DNA of 64,000 nt, from contig NZ_AYTB01000007.1 of the NCBI RefSeq assembly GCF_000505545.1, forward strand, positions 372,001 to 436,000, given 5' to 3'. The position numbers and the translations under genes are program-made. The notes beneath the pieces were generated by a model. That model did no database searches. It was given only the letters and a program-made list of their open reading frames with translations, and had not been told where the DNA came from. Of the stretch, positions 46,071 through 57,207 are shown piece by piece. Position 1 is the stretch's first letter. Each line of letters opens with the position of its first letter. This DNA is from Kurthia huakuii LAM0618. Lineage in GTDB: Bacteria > Bacillota > Bacilli > Bacillales_A > Planococcaceae.

Positions 46071-46157
46071 AAAATAGTGCGTTTGTAATAGCTAATTTTT
46101 GTTTTTAAGCGTTGTATCAACTAAAATAAACGTAATCGATGTGAAGGAGGATTACAT

Positions 46158-47339
46158 ATGTCTGAAGAAATGAATCTGAATGAAGTAAAAGAGTTACACG
46201 ATGGTGATATCGTGAAAGCACGAGTAGAGTCTGTTGAAGACAATCGCGTTATTGTATCCATTCCGAATGCAAAATACGATGGTATTATCCCTATTAGTGA
46301 GTTATCAAGTTTACATGTCGAAAAAGCATCGGACGCTGTTAAAGTGGGCGATGAGTTCGAAGTGATGGTGAAAAAGGTAGAAGAGCCATCATCTGATTCA
46401 GAAGGCACCGGAAATTATGTACTTTCAAAGCGTCAAGTTGATGCCATTGCAGCGTGGAAAACATTAAAAGAGAAATTCGATAATGGCGAAGTAATCGAAG
46501 CGGAAGTGAAAGATGTCGTCAAAGGCGGCTTAGTCGTTGACCTTGGTGTGCGCGGTTTCGTACCAGCTTCATTAGTAGAAGATTATTTCGTGGAAACGTT
46601 TGACGATTACAAAGGTAAAACGCTGAAATTCAAAATCGTTGAAATGGATCAAGATAAAAATCGTTTAATTTTATCGCATCGTGCGGTATTAGAAGATGAA
46701 AAAGCAGAGAAAAAAGTAGAGGTTATCAATACGATTAAAGAAGGCGATGTGCTCGATGGTACGGTTCAACGTATCGCGGCATTCGGCGCATTTGTCGATA
46801 TTGGTGGCGTCGATGGTCTTGTACACATTTCACAAGTAGCGCATGAGCACGTCTCAAATGTGTACGATGTGTTAAAAGAAGGCCAAAAAGTACAAGTAAA
46901 AGTACTCTCTGTTGACCCAGTCAACGAACGTATTTCACTTTCTATTAAAGATACGTTAGCAGGTCCGTGGGAAGGCATCGAAGAAAAAGCGCCAAAAGGA
47001 GCCTTACTTGATGGCATTGTACGCCGCCTTGTAACGTTCGGTGCGTTTGTCGAAGTATTCCCAGGTGTAGAAGGCTTAGTACACATTTCGCAAATTGCGC
47101 ACAAACATATTAATACGCCACATGAAGTGTTGCAAGAAGGTCAAGAAGTACAAGTAAAAGTACTTGAAGTAAGCGAACAGGAAAAGCGTCTAGCACTAAG
47201 TATTCGTGAGCTATTAGAAAAAGAAGACCATGATGAAGCAGCAGAGGAAGAATACGATCTTCCAGAGCAAGAAAGTGGCTTCTCATTTGGCGATCTTTTA
47301 GGCGAACAACTAAAGGACTTTAAAACAGACGATAAATAA
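46158..47339 (+). CDS. ypfD: S1 RNA-binding domain protein (YpfD, S1-like)
   Basis: 393 residues with four S1 domains at about 15-85, 103-168, 188-257 and 272-343, each with the oligonucleotide-binding GxVxxxxxxGxxVxxGxxGxxP/H pattern, and an acidic C-terminal tail. Low-GC Gram-positive homologues are annotated as RpsA but are shorter than E. coli S1 (six domains) and their role in translation is not settled. RBS AAGGAGG. Confidence 0.92.
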   Translation: MSEEMNLNEVKELHDGDIVKARVESVEDNRVIVSIPNAKYDGIIPISELSSLHVEKASDAVKVGDEFEVMVKKVEEPSSDSEGTGNYVLSKRQVDAIAAWKTLKEKFDNGEVIEAEVKDVVKGGLVVDLGVRGFVPASLVEDYFVETFDDYKGKTLKFKIVEMDQDKNRLILSHRAVLEDEKAEKKVEVINTIKEGDVLDGTVQRIAAFGAFVDIGGVDGLVHISQVAHEHVSNVYDVLKEGQKVQVKVLSVDPVNERISLSIKDTLAGPWEGIEEKAPKGALLDGIVRRLVTFGAFVEVFPGVEGLVHISQIAHKHINTPHEVLQEGQEVQVKVLEVSEQEKRLALSIRELLEKEDHDEAAEEEYDLPEQESGFSFGDLLGEQLKDFKTDDK

Positions 47340-47347
47340 TGAAAATG

Positions 47348-47380
47348 CAGACGACTTCGCATGAATTCGTCTGTTTTTCT
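47348..47380 (+). terminator. ypfD terminator
   Basis: CAGACGA...TCGTCTG with an inner TTCG/GAA pairing and T run. Confidence 0.8.
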
Positions 47381-47399
47381 TTTCATTAAGACGTAACTT

Positions 47400-47470
47400 T
47401 GATAAAATGAAATACAAATGGAAAGTATACGGATTAGGTGATGGGCGTCTCCGTACCATCATCTTTTTTG
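47400..47470 (+). promoter_or_regulatory. der leader: extended -10 and leader terminator
   Basis: TGATAAAAT at 47400-47408 is an extended -10. About 30 bases later GGTGATGG (47437-47444) pairs with CCATCATC (47456-47463), followed by six T, all upstream of the der start at 47518. This looks like an attenuator or the end of a very short RNA. Confidence 0.45.
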
Positions 47471-47517
47471 TTGCGTTATTAATGAAAGATATGAAAGCTG
47501 GAAGGATGAAGTAAACT

Positions 47518-48828
47518 ATGACGAAACCAGTCATCGCAATCGTCGGCCGTCCGAACGTAGGGAAATCAACCATTTTCAACCGTATCGTTGGCGAACGCGT
47601 ATCCATCGTTGAGGACATAGCGGGTGTTACTCGTGACCGTATTTATAGCTCAGCAGAATGGTTAACACATGATTTTAATATTATTGATACAGGTGGTATT
47701 CAACTAGGAGATGAACCATTCCTAGAAGAAATTCGCCAACAAGCAGAAGTTGCCATGGACGAAGCAGATGTGATTATTTTCATGACAAATGGTCGTGAAG
47801 GCGTCACAATGGAAGATGAGCAAGTTGCGAAAATTTTATACAAAACGAAAAAACCGGTCGTATTAGCGGTCAATAAAGTTGATAACCCGGATATGCGCGA
47901 TTTAATTTGGGATTTCTATTCACTAGGTTTTGGCGATCCATACCCAATTTCAGGGTCACATGGTTTAGGTTTAGGGGATTTATTAGACGAGTGTGCGAAA
48001 CACTTCCCAGAACAAGATGATACAGATTATGACGAAGGCGTTATTAAATTCTCATTAATCGGCCGTCCAAACGTAGGGAAATCATCACTTGTGAATGCAA
48101 TTTTAGGCGACCAACGTGTTATCGTATCCGATGTAGCGGGGACGACACGTGATGCCATCGATACACCGTATGAAGCGGATGGACAAGAATATGTCATTAT
48201 CGATACAGCCGGTATGCGTAAAAAAGGGAAAGTGTATGAAACAACTGAAAAATATTCAGTGCTTCGTGCAATGCGAGCAATTGAACGCTCAGACGTTGTA
48301 TTAGTCGTATTAAACGGCGAAGAAGGCATTCAAGAACAAGATAAAAAAATTGCTGGTTATGCACATGAAGCAGGGAAAGCAATTATTATCGTCATGAATA
48401 AATGGGATGCAGTTGTAAAAGACGAAAAAACGATGAATAAAAAAATCGAAGAAATTCGTGACCAATTCCAATATTTAGACTATGCACCAATCGTGTTCAC
48501 ATCAGCAAAAACAGGGAAACGCGTACATGACGTGTTACCTGTTATTAACCGCGTACATGACAACCACACAATGCGCGTTCAATCGAGCATCTTAAATGAA
48601 GTCATTATGGATGCGATTGCGCGTAACCCAGCACCAACGGATAAAGGTCGTCGTCTACGTATTTACTATGCAACACAAGTAGCGATTCAACCACCAACAT
48701 TCGTTGTCTTCGTCAATGATGTTGAATTAATGCACTTTACGTACGAACGTTTCTTAGAAAACCGTATTCGTGATACATTTGACTTTGAAGGAACGCCAAT
48801 TCGTATTATTACACGTGCACGAGACTAA
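47518..48828 (+). CDS. der: Der (EngA), double GTPase for 50S assembly
   Basis: 436 residues with two tandem G domains, each with GRPNVGKS (about residues 9 and 184), DTGG / DTAG switch II, and NKVD / NKWD specificity motifs, followed by a KH-like C-terminal domain (about 350-436). Essential ribosome biogenesis factor. ATG 47518 is preceded by GGAAGGATG. gpsA follows 13 bases later. Confidence 0.97.
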   Translation: MTKPVIAIVGRPNVGKSTIFNRIVGERVSIVEDIAGVTRDRIYSSAEWLTHDFNIIDTGGIQLGDEPFLEEIRQQAEVAMDEADVIIFMTNGREGVTMEDEQVAKILYKTKKPVVLAVNKVDNPDMRDLIWDFYSLGFGDPYPISGSHGLGLGDLLDECAKHFPEQDDTDYDEGVIKFSLIGRPNVGKSSLVNAILGDQRVIVSDVAGTTRDAIDTPYEADGQEYVIIDTAGMRKKGKVYETTEKYSVLRAMRAIERSDVVLVVLNGEEGIQEQDKKIAGYAHEAGKAIIIVMNKWDAVVKDEKTMNKKIEEIRDQFQYLDYAPIVFTSAKTGKRVHDVLPVINRVHDNHTMRVQSSILNEVIMDAIARNPAPTDKGRRLRIYYATQVAIQPPTFVVFVNDVELMHFTYERFLENRIRDTFDFEGTPIRIITRARD

Positions 48829-48841
48829 AGGAGCGATAACG

Positions 48842-49861
48842 ATGGAAAAGGTAACGGTATTAGGTGCTGGTTCTTGGGGAACAGCGCTGGCAACAGTATT
48901 AGCAGATAATGGTCATGATACATTGATTTGGTCACATCGCGAGGACCAAGCAATGGAAATTCATGAACAGCATACAAATGCCAAATACTTAACAGACGTT
49001 ACATTACCAACGAATTTACACGCGACAGCTAATATGGCGCAAGCGATGGCACATGCGTCCATTATTGTCATGGCTGTCCCAACAAAAGGTATTCGCGAAA
49101 CATGCCAAAAAATGATGCAGACGCTGAATAAGCCCGTATTATTCGTCCATGTGTCAAAAGGCATCGAGCCAGGTTCACTATTGCGCATTTCTGAAATTAT
49201 GCGCGAAGAGTTACCAGCAACGGTTATTGAGGACCTTGTCGTATTATCAGGTCCGAGTCATGCAGAAGAAGTTGTCAAACAGCATCCAACGACTGTCGCA
49301 GCAGCATGTGAAAACTTAGCAGCTGCTGAACGTGTGCAAGATTTATTTATGAATCAATATTTCCGCGTCTATACAAACCAAGATGTGATTGGCGTAGAGG
49401 TCGGCGGGGCATTGAAAAATGTCATTGCGCTTGCCGCAGGTGCGATTGATGGCATCGGCTACGGAGACAATGCAAAGGCAGCGCTCATTACGCGCGGTCT
49501 AGCAGAAATCTCACGCTTAGGTGTCAAAATGGGCGCCAACCCATTAACCTTTATGGGCTTAACGGGTATGGGTGACTTAATCGTAACGTGTACATCGGTC
49601 CACTCGCGCAATTACCGCGCCGGCTTTATGCTTGGTGAAGGGAAAAAGCTCGAGCAGATTTTAGAGGAAATGGGCATGGTTGTAGAAGGTGTGCGCACAG
49701 CGAAAGCAGCGCATCAATTAGCCGGAAAATACGATGTCGCATTGCCGATTTCACATGCGTTGTACAGCGTGTTATTCGAAGAAAAAACACCACTTGATGC
49801 CGTTGACGACCTAATGTTGCGTATGAAGAAACGCGAAATGGATGAGATTTATAATAATTAA
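48842..49861 (+). CDS. gpsA: Glycerol-3-phosphate dehydrogenase [NAD(P)+]
   Basis: Makes glycerol 3-phosphate for phospholipids. 339 residues: N-terminal Rossmann motif VTVLGAGSWGTALA, LSGPSHAEEV, the catalytic Lys in VGGALKNVIALAAG and the GFMLGEG region. ATG 48842 follows AAAGGAGCGA; the upstream extension to 48770 overlaps der and is discarded. Terminates in a strong hairpin; spoIVA, next in B. subtilis, is missing. Confidence 0.96.
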   Translation: MEKVTVLGAGSWGTALATVLADNGHDTLIWSHREDQAMEIHEQHTNAKYLTDVTLPTNLHATANMAQAMAHASIIVMAVPTKGIRETCQKMMQTLNKPVLFVHVSKGIEPGSLLRISEIMREELPATVIEDLVVLSGPSHAEEVVKQHPTTVAAACENLAAAERVQDLFMNQYFRVYTNQDVIGVEVGGALKNVIALAAGAIDGIGYGDNAKAALITRGLAEISRLGVKMGANPLTFMGLTGMGDLIVTCTSVHSRNYRAGFMLGEGKKLEQILEEMGMVVEGVRTAKAAHQLAGKYDVALPISHALYSVLFEEKTPLDAVDDLMLRMKKREMDEIYNN

Positions 49862-49865
49862 ACGC

Positions 49866-49904
49866 AAAAAAAGCGATCAAAAAAATTTTTTTGGTCGCTT
49901 TTTT
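49866..49904 (+). terminator. gpsA terminator
   Basis: AAAAAGCGATCAAAAAAA pairs with TTTTTTTGGTCGCTTTTT. Confidence 0.9.
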
Positions 49905-50497
49905 ATATGGAATTTTAATGCGAAATGCCCACTATGCCGCATTGTAATAGTAACTGGAATAGGCTGTTAAACGTTGCTATATCAACGCTTGTGATTCATA
50001 TTAGTCACCGTAAAACTCCCATTTTATTTTTTTGCTATAAAATGAGTGTCTGTCGAAAAACGGATGTTATCGAAGCTTAGATTCTAAAAAAGATATTTAA
50101 AAACGGATAATTTTTAATATTTTTAACTATTCGTTCGTGAAATATGAACGTGTGTTCGATTTATAGTCATTAAATAATTTGTCTTTTTTTTACATAAATG
50201 GATTTAATGATAGAAAAAAGTATTTTGATATATGATTTTTTTTTAGAAATAAAGTGTTTTTGGTTGCAAAAATAACATTCTATCGAACATAATAAAAATA
50301 TGAACAAAACAGTCAAAAACGCGTAGAAACCGCGTTGTCAGACCTTTTTCGATAGGTTAAAAGGTCTATTTTCTGTCGATAACGATTAAAGTTGCTGAAA
50401 GTTGGTAAAAGGAGTATAAATATGGTTGCATAGCAATATTAGAGTATGATAATCTTTTTACATGATTTTCGACAACCGTTGAGAGGAGGTGTCTAGT
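49905..50497. other. Long AT-rich intergenic region gpsA-hbs
   Basis: About 590 bases without a plausible gene, in the place of spoIVA. It contains a LexA-box-like site (50145-50158) and two adjacent hairpins: AACGCG/CGCGTT (50318-50336) and AGACCTTTT/AAAAGGTCT (50340-50367). Near the 3' end TTGCAT, 16 bases and GATAAT (about 50425-50452) could be the hbs promoter. No remnant of spoIVA is recognisable. Confidence 0.5.
50145..50158. promoter_or_regulatory. Orphan LexA-box-like site
   Basis: TGAACGTGTGTTCG matches CGAAC-N4-GTTCG except at the first base, and is preceded by the looser palindrome CGTTC-N9-GAACG (50132-50150). No SOS gene lies next to it. Confidence 0.4.
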
Positions 50498-50773
50498 ATG
50501 AACAAAACAGAACTAGTAAATGCTGTTGCAGAAGCAGCAGAACTTTCTAAAAAAGATGCGAGCAAAGCAGTTGAAGCTGTATTCGAAACAATTCAAGATG
50601 CACTTGCAAAAGGTGATAAAGTACAACTAATCGGTTTTGGTAACTTTGAAGTACGTGAACGTGCGGCTCGTAAAGGTCGTAACCCACAATCAGGTGAAGA
50701 AATCGAAATCGCTGCAAGCAAAGTACCTGCATTCAAACCAGGTAAAGCGCTTAAAGATGCTGTTAAAGGCTAA
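50498..50773 (+). CDS. hbs: HU family DNA-binding protein
   Basis: Nucleoid protein that bends and coats DNA. 91 residues with the HU signature [26 protein letters not shown] and the N-terminal helical hairpin [23 protein letters not shown] 50498 has AGGAGG 9 bases upstream; GTG 50489 inside that spacing is rejected. Strong codon bias fits abundant protein. First in the order hbs-folE-mtrB. Confidence 0.97.
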   Translation: MNKTELVNAVAEAAELSKKDASKAVEAVFETIQDALAKGDKVQLIGFGNFEVRERAARKGRNPQSGEEIEIAASKVPAFKPGKALKDAVKG

Positions 50774-50787
50774 TTGGCGTATTACAT

Positions 50788-50820
50788 AAAAAAGAACAGC
50801 TCATTGCTGTTCTTTTTTTG
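50788..50820 (+). terminator. hbs terminator 1
   Basis: AAAAAAGAACAGC / GCTGTTCTTTTTTT around TCATT. Confidence 0.92.
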
Positions 50821-50829
50821 TTAGGAATA

Positions 50830-50868
50830 GTAAAAGCAGGAGGTGCGATATCGCGCTTCCTGCTTTTG
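50830..50868. terminator. hbs terminator 2, symmetric
   Basis: AAAAGCAGGAGG and CTTCCTGCTTTT with a GATATC-containing loop. Shares the AAAGCAGGA arm with the lexA and yqkE terminators. Confidence 0.8.
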
Positions 50869-51029
50869 TTTTGTGCCGATGCATTCATGCGCTTTTTTCG
50901 TTCGGTAAACGATTTCCTTTAAAGATGTGAATTTATGTGTTTTTAGCGGAATGAAACTTTGCTTGTAGCCTATCATTATGCTAACATCTAGGTTGAGAAA
51001 TGTATTGCTTTTAATGGAGGAACGAAACA

Positions 51030-51623
51030 GTGACAAACACGACAGAACAGACAGAACAAAAAGTTGACTTAGATAAAATTAAGCAAGCCGTGACGATGAT
51101 TTTAGAGGCTGTTGGTGAAGATCCAGCTCGTGAGGGTTTAGAAGATACACCAAAACGCGTAGCGAAAATGTACGCGGAAATGTTTGCAGGACTTCATACC
51201 GATGCGCGTGAATACTTTGAAACAGTATTTCACGAAGGGCATGATGAAGTCGTCTTAGTGAAAGATATTCCATTCTTCTCAATGTGCGAACATCACCTTG
51301 TACCATTTTACGGTAAAGCGCATGTTGCGTATATTCCACAAGATGGCGTAGTAGCTGGTTTAAGTAAATTGGCGCGTACGGTCGATACAGTAGCACGTCG
51401 TCCGCAATTACAAGAGCGTATTACGGCAGAAGTAGCTGAAATCTTAACTGAAAAATTAAATCCAAAAGGCGTTTATGTGTTAATCGAAGCAGAGCATATG
51501 TGCATGACGATGCGCGGTATTAAAAAACCAGGTGCTAAAACGATTACAACGGTTGCAAAAGGGATTTTTGAAACGGATGAAGTGAAACGTTCTGAAATTC
51601 TTTCGTTCATTCAAATGTCTTAA
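51030..51623 (+). CDS. folE: GTP cyclohydrolase I
   Basis: First step of tetrahydrofolate synthesis, GTP to dihydroneopterin triphosphate. 197 residues; zinc ligands in [10 protein letters not shown] and the third Cys in [12 protein letters not shown]; substrate segment [24 protein letters not shown] start at 51030 after TGGAGGAAC. Known as mtrA in B. subtilis, paired with mtrB as here. Confidence 0.97.
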   Translation: MTNTTEQTEQKVDLDKIKQAVTMILEAVGEDPAREGLEDTPKRVAKMYAEMFAGLHTDAREYFETVFHEGHDEVVLVKDIPFFSMCEHHLVPFYGKAHVAYIPQDGVVAGLSKLARTVDTVARRPQLQERITAEVAEILTEKLNPKGVYVLIEAEHMCMTMRGIKKPGAKTITTVAKGIFETDEVKRSEILSFIQMS

Positions 51624-51686
51624 AACAGCGCTATTTTTATGATATGATAGACAGAGCAAACTTTTATGTAGAAGGAGACGGAAAGC

Positions 51687-51908
51687 ATGGCACAAAACGA
51701 ATATATTGTTATCCGCGCTGAAGAAGATGGCGTTCATGTTATCGGTCTAACACGTGGCGATGACACAAAATTTCATCATGCTGAAAAGCTGGACAATGGT
51801 GAAGTCATGATCGCGCAATTCACGAACAATACGTCAGCGATGAAAATTCGCGGTAAAGCGGAAATTCAATCAGCTCATGGCGTAATGCATAGCGGTCCGA
51901 AAAAATAG
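51687..51908 (+). CDS. mtrB: TRAP, trp RNA-binding attenuation protein
   Basis: 73-residue subunit of the 11-mer ring that binds tryptophan and GAG/UAG-repeat RNA. The sequence is very close to the Bacillus protein, including [31 protein letters not shown] and the [14 protein letters not shown] strand carrying the RNA-contacting Lys and Arg. RBS AAGGAGAC. The trp genes themselves are not in the aromatic cluster of this window. Confidence 0.97.
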   Translation: MAQNEYIVIRAEEDGVHVIGLTRGDDTKFHHAEKLDNGEVMIAQFTNNTSAMKIRGKAEIQSAHGVMHSGPKK

Positions 51909-51941
51909 ATTTCAACGAAATGAACTGAATGGAGAAATTTT

Positions 51942-52688
51942 ATGATTGCAACAACTATCGAGCAAAAAGTAGCACAATTCAAACAACATATTTTTACAAA
52001 ATTGCATCATAGAACGCTCCTTGAATATACAGGTCAACCCGTTTTTTCAGATGATGAATTATTTTATTTATTGTTGCCAGCACTCAATGGGGAATGCTGG
52101 ACAGCAACGCAACAATTAGCAGCAACAGGCGTAGCGATTAATTTAGCGGCGCTGAATACGCACGAATTAATCGAAGAATTTGATGCAACATCGAAGGCGC
52201 AGCAATTGGCTGTGTTAGCAGGCGATTTGTATAGTGGCGTTTATTATGCAACGCTAGCAGAAGTTGGCGACGTGCTTTTGATTCGCACAATTACGCAGGC
52301 AGTTGCTACAATAAATGAGGAGAAAACGAAGCTCTATGAAAAACCGCAACAATCACTTGATGTGTGGTTACAGGCGCTGATGACAATTGAAAGTGATTCA
52401 ATTCGTCATTTCTTCAAACACTATCATCTTGAACAATACATTCCATTTGCTGAAAATGGCTTATTACTTAACAGACTTGCAGAGGAATTAGCTGCGTTGT
52501 CAAACGGCGAGACTACGCTGTTATATAAGGCGTTAGCAACACACCACGATGACGTAGAAGCGTTATTACGAGAAGCACAAGAGATGCTTGCTACAACGTA
52601 TGAATTTGTTGTTTCCACTTCTCCAATAGTGCATGATGATGTGAAAGAATGGATTGTAAGTCGCATTCATGAGCTAAAAACGAATTAA
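51942..52688 (+). CDS. hepS: HepS, heptaprenyl diphosphate synthase component I
   Basis: Small non-catalytic subunit that sets product length for the menaquinone side chain. 248 residues, all-helical, with the characteristic QQLAVLAGDLYSGVYYATLAE motif. Weakly conserved elsewhere, as usual for the family. Order hepS-menH-hepT is that of B. subtilis; 20 bases separate it from menH. Confidence 0.9.
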   Translation: MIATTIEQKVAQFKQHIFTKLHHRTLLEYTGQPVFSDDELFYLLLPALNGECWTATQQLAATGVAINLAALNTHELIEEFDATSKAQQLAVLAGDLYSGVYYATLAEVGDVLLIRTITQAVATINEEKTKLYEKPQQSLDVWLQALMTIESDSIRHFFKHYHLEQYIPFAENGLLLNRLAEELAALSNGETTLLYKALATHHDDVEALLREAQEMLATTYEFVVSTSPIVHDDVKEWIVSRIHELKTN

Positions 52689-52708
52689 TTTGAGAGAAGG
52701 GTGACACA

Positions 52709-53413
52709 ATGGCACAAACGAAAGAACAACGTGTACATGAAGTTTTTGAAAATATTTCTGGTAGTTACGATACGATGAACTCTGTAATCAGCTTCCAATT
52801 GCATAAATTATGGCGTAAAGATACGATGGAGCGCATGGTGGTACAACCTGGCTCTAAAGCACTTGATGTATGCTGTGGGACAGCTGACTGGACGATGGCA
52901 ATGTCGGATGCTGTCGGCCCAACAGGTCATGTAACGGGGCTTGACTTTAGTCAAAATATGTTGAACGTTGGTATTGAAAAAACGAAAGATATCGACAATA
53001 TTACATTAATCCAAGGTAATGCGATGGAGTTGCCATTTGACGATAATACATTCGATTATGTAACGGTTGGTTTTGGCTTGCGCAATGTTCCGGATTATTT
53101 ACAAGCACTGCGCGAAATGAATCGTGTCGTGAAGCCGGGGGGCAAAGTTGTTTGTCTTGAAACATCACAATCTGAAATTCCGGGGTACCGTCAATTATTC
53201 CGTTTCTATTTCCATTATGTGATGCCCGTATTCGGGAAATTGTTTGCGAAAAGCTATAAGGAATACTCGTGGTTACAAGAATCAGCGAACGTATTCCCTG
53301 GCGTAAAACAATTGAAAAAAATGTTTGAAAAAGCAGGTATGGAGCATGTCACATACAAGCCATATAGCGGTGGCGCAGCAGCTGTGCATATTGGCTATAA
53401 AAAACAGCAATAG
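52709..53413 (+). CDS. menH: Demethylmenaquinone methyltransferase
   Basis: SAM-dependent C-methylation, the last step of menaquinone synthesis. 234 residues with the UbiE/MenG motifs [25 protein letters not shown] (SAM site), GFGLRNVPD and [16 protein letters not shown]. Also called ubiE or menG. Lies between both subunits of the prenyl synthase. Confidence 0.96.
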   Translation: MAQTKEQRVHEVFENISGSYDTMNSVISFQLHKLWRKDTMERMVVQPGSKALDVCCGTADWTMAMSDAVGPTGHVTGLDFSQNMLNVGIEKTKDIDNITLIQGNAMELPFDDNTFDYVTVGFGLRNVPDYLQALREMNRVVKPGGKVVCLETSQSEIPGYRQLFRFYFHYVMPVFGKLFAKSYKEYSWLQESANVFPGVKQLKKMFEKAGMEHVTYKPYSGGAAAVHIGYKKQQ

Positions 53414-53431
53414 GCGAGAGAAGGTATTCAA

Positions 53432-54406
53432 GTGGAAAAGATGAAGCTAAAAATGCTTTATGCTGACCTAAAGTCAGATATCGATGTCATCGAACAAGAA
53501 TTAGAAATAGCGGTGGGCTCGTCTTCACACTTTCTGAATGAAGCTTCTTTACATCTATTAAAAGCTGGGGGAAAACGCATTCGCCCAGTTTTTGTTTTGC
53601 TAGCAGCTAAGTTCGGACAATACGATATCCAAAAAATTAAGCATGTAGCCGTGCCGCTAGAGCTTATTCATATGGGATCGTTAGTGCATGATGATGTCAT
53701 TGATAATTCAGAAATGCGAAGAGGTCGTCCAACAGTTAAAGCACAATTTAACAATCGGATTGCGATGTATAACGGCGACTTTATTTTTGCGAAAGCATTA
53801 GAACATATGACGTACATTGAGGATGCTGAGGCACATCATGTACTGTCAAAAACGATGGTTGAGATTTGTATTGGGGAGATTTTACAAATCGAAGATAAAC
53901 GAACACTCGACCAAAACTTACGCGACTACTTCCGCCGTATTAAACGTAAAACCGCTATTTTAATTGCTTCAAGTTGCCGTTTAGGCGCCATTGCGAGTGG
54001 TGCGGATAAGCGTACAGCTTGGCATTTAGAACGCTTTGGTTATTATGTCGGCATGAGCTTCCAAATTATCGATGATATTTTGGACTTTACGTCAACCGAT
54101 AAAAAGCTTGGCAAACCGGCTGGTAGCGATTTGATGCAAGGGAATGTCACGCTTCCGGCATTGTATGCGCGCGATGATGCTGTCATTCGTCCGTTAATGG
54201 AAAAAGCACTTGATGGCTCAATGATTGAAACGGAGCGTCAAGAGATGTTACGGTTAATGCGTAAATCAGACGCGATGAAGCGCGCAAAACATGTCAGTGA
54301 TTTATATTTAGAAAAAGCATTGCGTGAAATTGACGCGTTACCGGACCTTAAAGTCAAAAAATCATTACGAGATATTGCTTTATACATGGGGAAACGTAAA
54401 TTTTAA
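53432..54406 (+). CDS. hepT: HepT, heptaprenyl diphosphate synthase component II
   Basis: Catalytic subunit of the polyprenyl synthase for menaquinone. 324 residues with both Asp-rich motifs, HDDVIDNSEMRRGRPT and QIIDDILDFTS, and the GGKRIRP substrate loop. GTG start at 53432 after GAGAAGG; ATG 53441 is an alternative three codons on. Confidence 0.95.
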   Translation: MEKMKLKMLYADLKSDIDVIEQELEIAVGSSSHFLNEASLHLLKAGGKRIRPVFVLLAAKFGQYDIQKIKHVAVPLELIHMGSLVHDDVIDNSEMRRGRPTVKAQFNNRIAMYNGDFIFAKALEHMTYIEDAEAHHVLSKTMVEICIGEILQIEDKRTLDQNLRDYFRRIKRKTAILIASSCRLGAIASGADKRTAWHLERFGYYVGMSFQIIDDILDFTSTDKKLGKPAGSDLMQGNVTLPALYARDDAVIRPLMEKALDGSMIETERQEMLRLMRKSDAMKRAKHVSDLYLEKALREIDALPDLKVKKSLRDIALYMGKRKF

Positions 54407-54504
54407 TGGATTCTGCATATAATTTGTTGAATCTTGCTTTATTCAATGATACTATTTATTCTGGGTCTAAAACCTGTATATAACTTGAAGGAGTGTAATT
54501 AAAC

Positions 54505-54924
54505 ATGGCTATCCAAACAACATTTTTAATGGTTAAACCAGATGGCGTTAAACGTCAATTAGTTGGTGATATCGTAGATCGTTTCGAACGTAAAGGTTTC
54601 GTACTTAAAGGTGCTAAACTTATGCAAATCTCTCAAGAGCTTGCTGAAAAACACTATGCTGAGCACGCTGAAAAACCATTCTTCGGTGAATTAACAGATT
54701 TCATCACTTCTGGTCCAGTATTTGCTATGGTATGGGAAGGCGAAAACGTTATCTCTGTAGCACGTCTTATGATGGGCGCTACAAACCCAGCTGAATCAGC
54801 TCCTGGAACAATCCGCGGTGACTACTCAACTACAGTATCACACAACGTAATTCACGGTTCTGACTCTTTAGCATCAGCTGAACGTGAAATCGGCTTATTC
54901 TTCAACGAAAACGAATTACACTAA
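54505..54924 (+). CDS. ndk: Nucleoside diphosphate kinase
   Basis: Balances NTP pools. 139 residues with [10 protein letters not shown], the catalytic His in [16 protein letters not shown] and [10 protein letters not shown]. Strong codon bias like tkt and hbs. RBS GAAGGAG. Ends before a terminator. Confidence 0.98.
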   Translation: MAIQTTFLMVKPDGVKRQLVGDIVDRFERKGFVLKGAKLMQISQELAEKHYAEHAEKPFFGELTDFITSGPVFAMVWEGENVISVARLMMGATNPAESAPGTIRGDYSTTVSHNVIHGSDSLASAEREIGLFFNENELH

Positions 54925-54963
54925 TTCGACTTTTGAATAAGTAGAAGCATAACGCTTCGCTTG

Positions 54964-55000
54964 AAAGCACACTATCTTTTCAGGTAGTGTGCTTTTTTTA
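54964..55000 (+). terminator. ndk terminator
   Basis: AAAGCACACTA / TAGTGTGCTTT with T run. Confidence 0.88.
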
Positions 55001-55037
55001 TAGGGTCTAATGAAGTATAATAGGCTTAGGACTTTAG

Positions 55038-55829
<792 letters not shown>

Positions 55830-55841
55830 AAAGAGGTTCAA

Positions 55842-55879
55842 AACGAGGAATTGCGCTGATGGCCATTCCTTGTTTTTTT
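55842..55879 (+). terminator. cheR terminator
   Basis: AACGAGGAAT / ATTCCTTGTT with seven T. Confidence 0.8.
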
Positions 55880-56022
55880 ATGCCTAAAAAATAAAGCGTT
55901 AAAATTATTAAAAAGTTCTGTCAATTTGTGTGTATAATAGGAATTAGTACTGTACTTTACGAAAAAATATGTTATAGTGAAAAACATATAATTTAATGCG
56001 TTGAAGGGAGAAAGTGTTTAAT

Positions 56023-57204
56023 ATGAGATATTTAACAGCAGGCGAGTCACATGGACCGCAATTAACAACAATTATTGAGGGGCTTCCTTCATTATTACCA
56101 TTAAAAGCAGACGATGTGAATAAAGGTTTGAAACGTCGTCAAGGTGGTCATGGCCGCGGTCGCCGTATGCAAATTGAAACGGATACGGTCGCAATTACAT
56201 CCGGCGTACGCCACGGGAAAACATTAGGTTCGCCAGTAGCGCTCGTTGTCACAAATGATGACTGGTCACATTGGACGAAAATTATGGGAGCAGAGCCGCT
56301 ACCAGAAGATATCGACCCATCAGAAATCAAACGTCAAATTTCGCGACCACGCCCTGGACATGCGGATTTAGTAGGCGGTATGAAATATGGTCACCGCGAT
56401 TTACGAAACGTCTTAGAACGCTCATCAGCACGTGAAACGACAGTGCGAGTAGCAGTTGGCGCCGTTGCAAAGCAATTATTAGCGGAGTTAGGCATTAACG
56501 TGGTCGGCTATGTGACGGAAATTGGTGGCATTGAAGCGGATAAAGCGGCAACAGCTGGTAAATCTGTTGAAGAAATTCGTGCGATTATTGAAGAGGATGC
56601 TTGCTACTGTGCAGATGCTGAAGCTTCAGCAAAAATGGTCGACTTAATCGATGCAACGAAAAAAGCGGGCGACTCTATCGGTGGTATCGTCGAAGTTATT
56701 GTCGAAGGGATGCCAGCAGGTGTTGGCTCCTATGTACATTATGACCGCAAGCTAGACGGTAAATTAGCACAAGCAATGCTATCAATTAATGCATTTAAAG
56801 GGGTCGAATTCGGTATCGGTTTTGATGCGGCACACGTACCAGGCTCGCAAGTACATGATGAAATTATTTGGGATGAAGAACACGGTTATACGCGCCGTAC
56901 AAATCGCTTAGGTGGTCTTGAAGGCGGTATGTCTACTGGGATGCCAATCGTTGTACGTGGTGTGATGAAACCAATCCCAACATTATATAAACCATTACAA
57001 TCAGTTGATATCGAAACAAAAGAGGAATTCAAAGCGAGTGTTGAGCGCAGTGATGCTTGTGCCGTACCAGCTGCATCGGTTGTAGCAGAGCATGTTATTG
57101 CCTTTGAGATTGCGAAAGCATTACTTGAACAATTCCACGCCGATCAATTCCCACAACTGAAAAAACAAATCGACGACATTAAACAATACGCGAAGGAGTT
57201 TTAA
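56023..57204 (+). CDS. aroF: Chorismate synthase
   Basis: Converts EPSP to chorismate with reduced FMN. 393 residues; signatures [35 protein letters not shown] and the [23 protein letters not shown] segments. ATG 56023 is preferred to GTG 56014, which lies only 3 bases from GGGAG. B. subtilis calls it aroF, others aroC. FMN dependence ties this pathway to the riboflavin supply noted elsewhere in the window. First gene of the supraoperon. Confidence 0.97.
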   Translation: MRYLTAGESHGPQLTTIIEGLPSLLPLKADDVNKGLKRRQGGHGRGRRMQIETDTVAITSGVRHGKTLGSPVALVVTNDDWSHWTKIMGAEPLPEDIDPSEIKRQISRPRPGHADLVGGMKYGHRDLRNVLERSSARETTVRVAVGAVAKQLLAELGINVVGYVTEIGGIEADKAATAGKSVEEIRAIIEEDACYCADAEASAKMVDLIDATKKAGDSIGGIVEVIVEGMPAGVGSYVHYDRKLDGKLAQAMLSINAFKGVEFGIGFDAAHVPGSQVHDEIIWDEEHGYTRRTNRLGGLEGGMSTGMPIVVRGVMKPIPTLYKPLQSVDIETKEEFKASVERSDACAVPAASVVAEHVIAFEIAKALLEQFHADQFPQLKKQIDDIKQYAKEF

Positions 57205-57207
57205 GCC

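Noticed and set aside
49905-50497. Degraded spoIVA remnant
   Set aside because: No frame shows the SpoIVA N-terminal ATPase motif or any recognisable stretch of it.
55880-56022. Possible T-box or TRAP leader before the aromatic supraoperon
   Set aside because: No T-box sequence, specifier loop or series of GAG/UAG repeats is present in this short interval.
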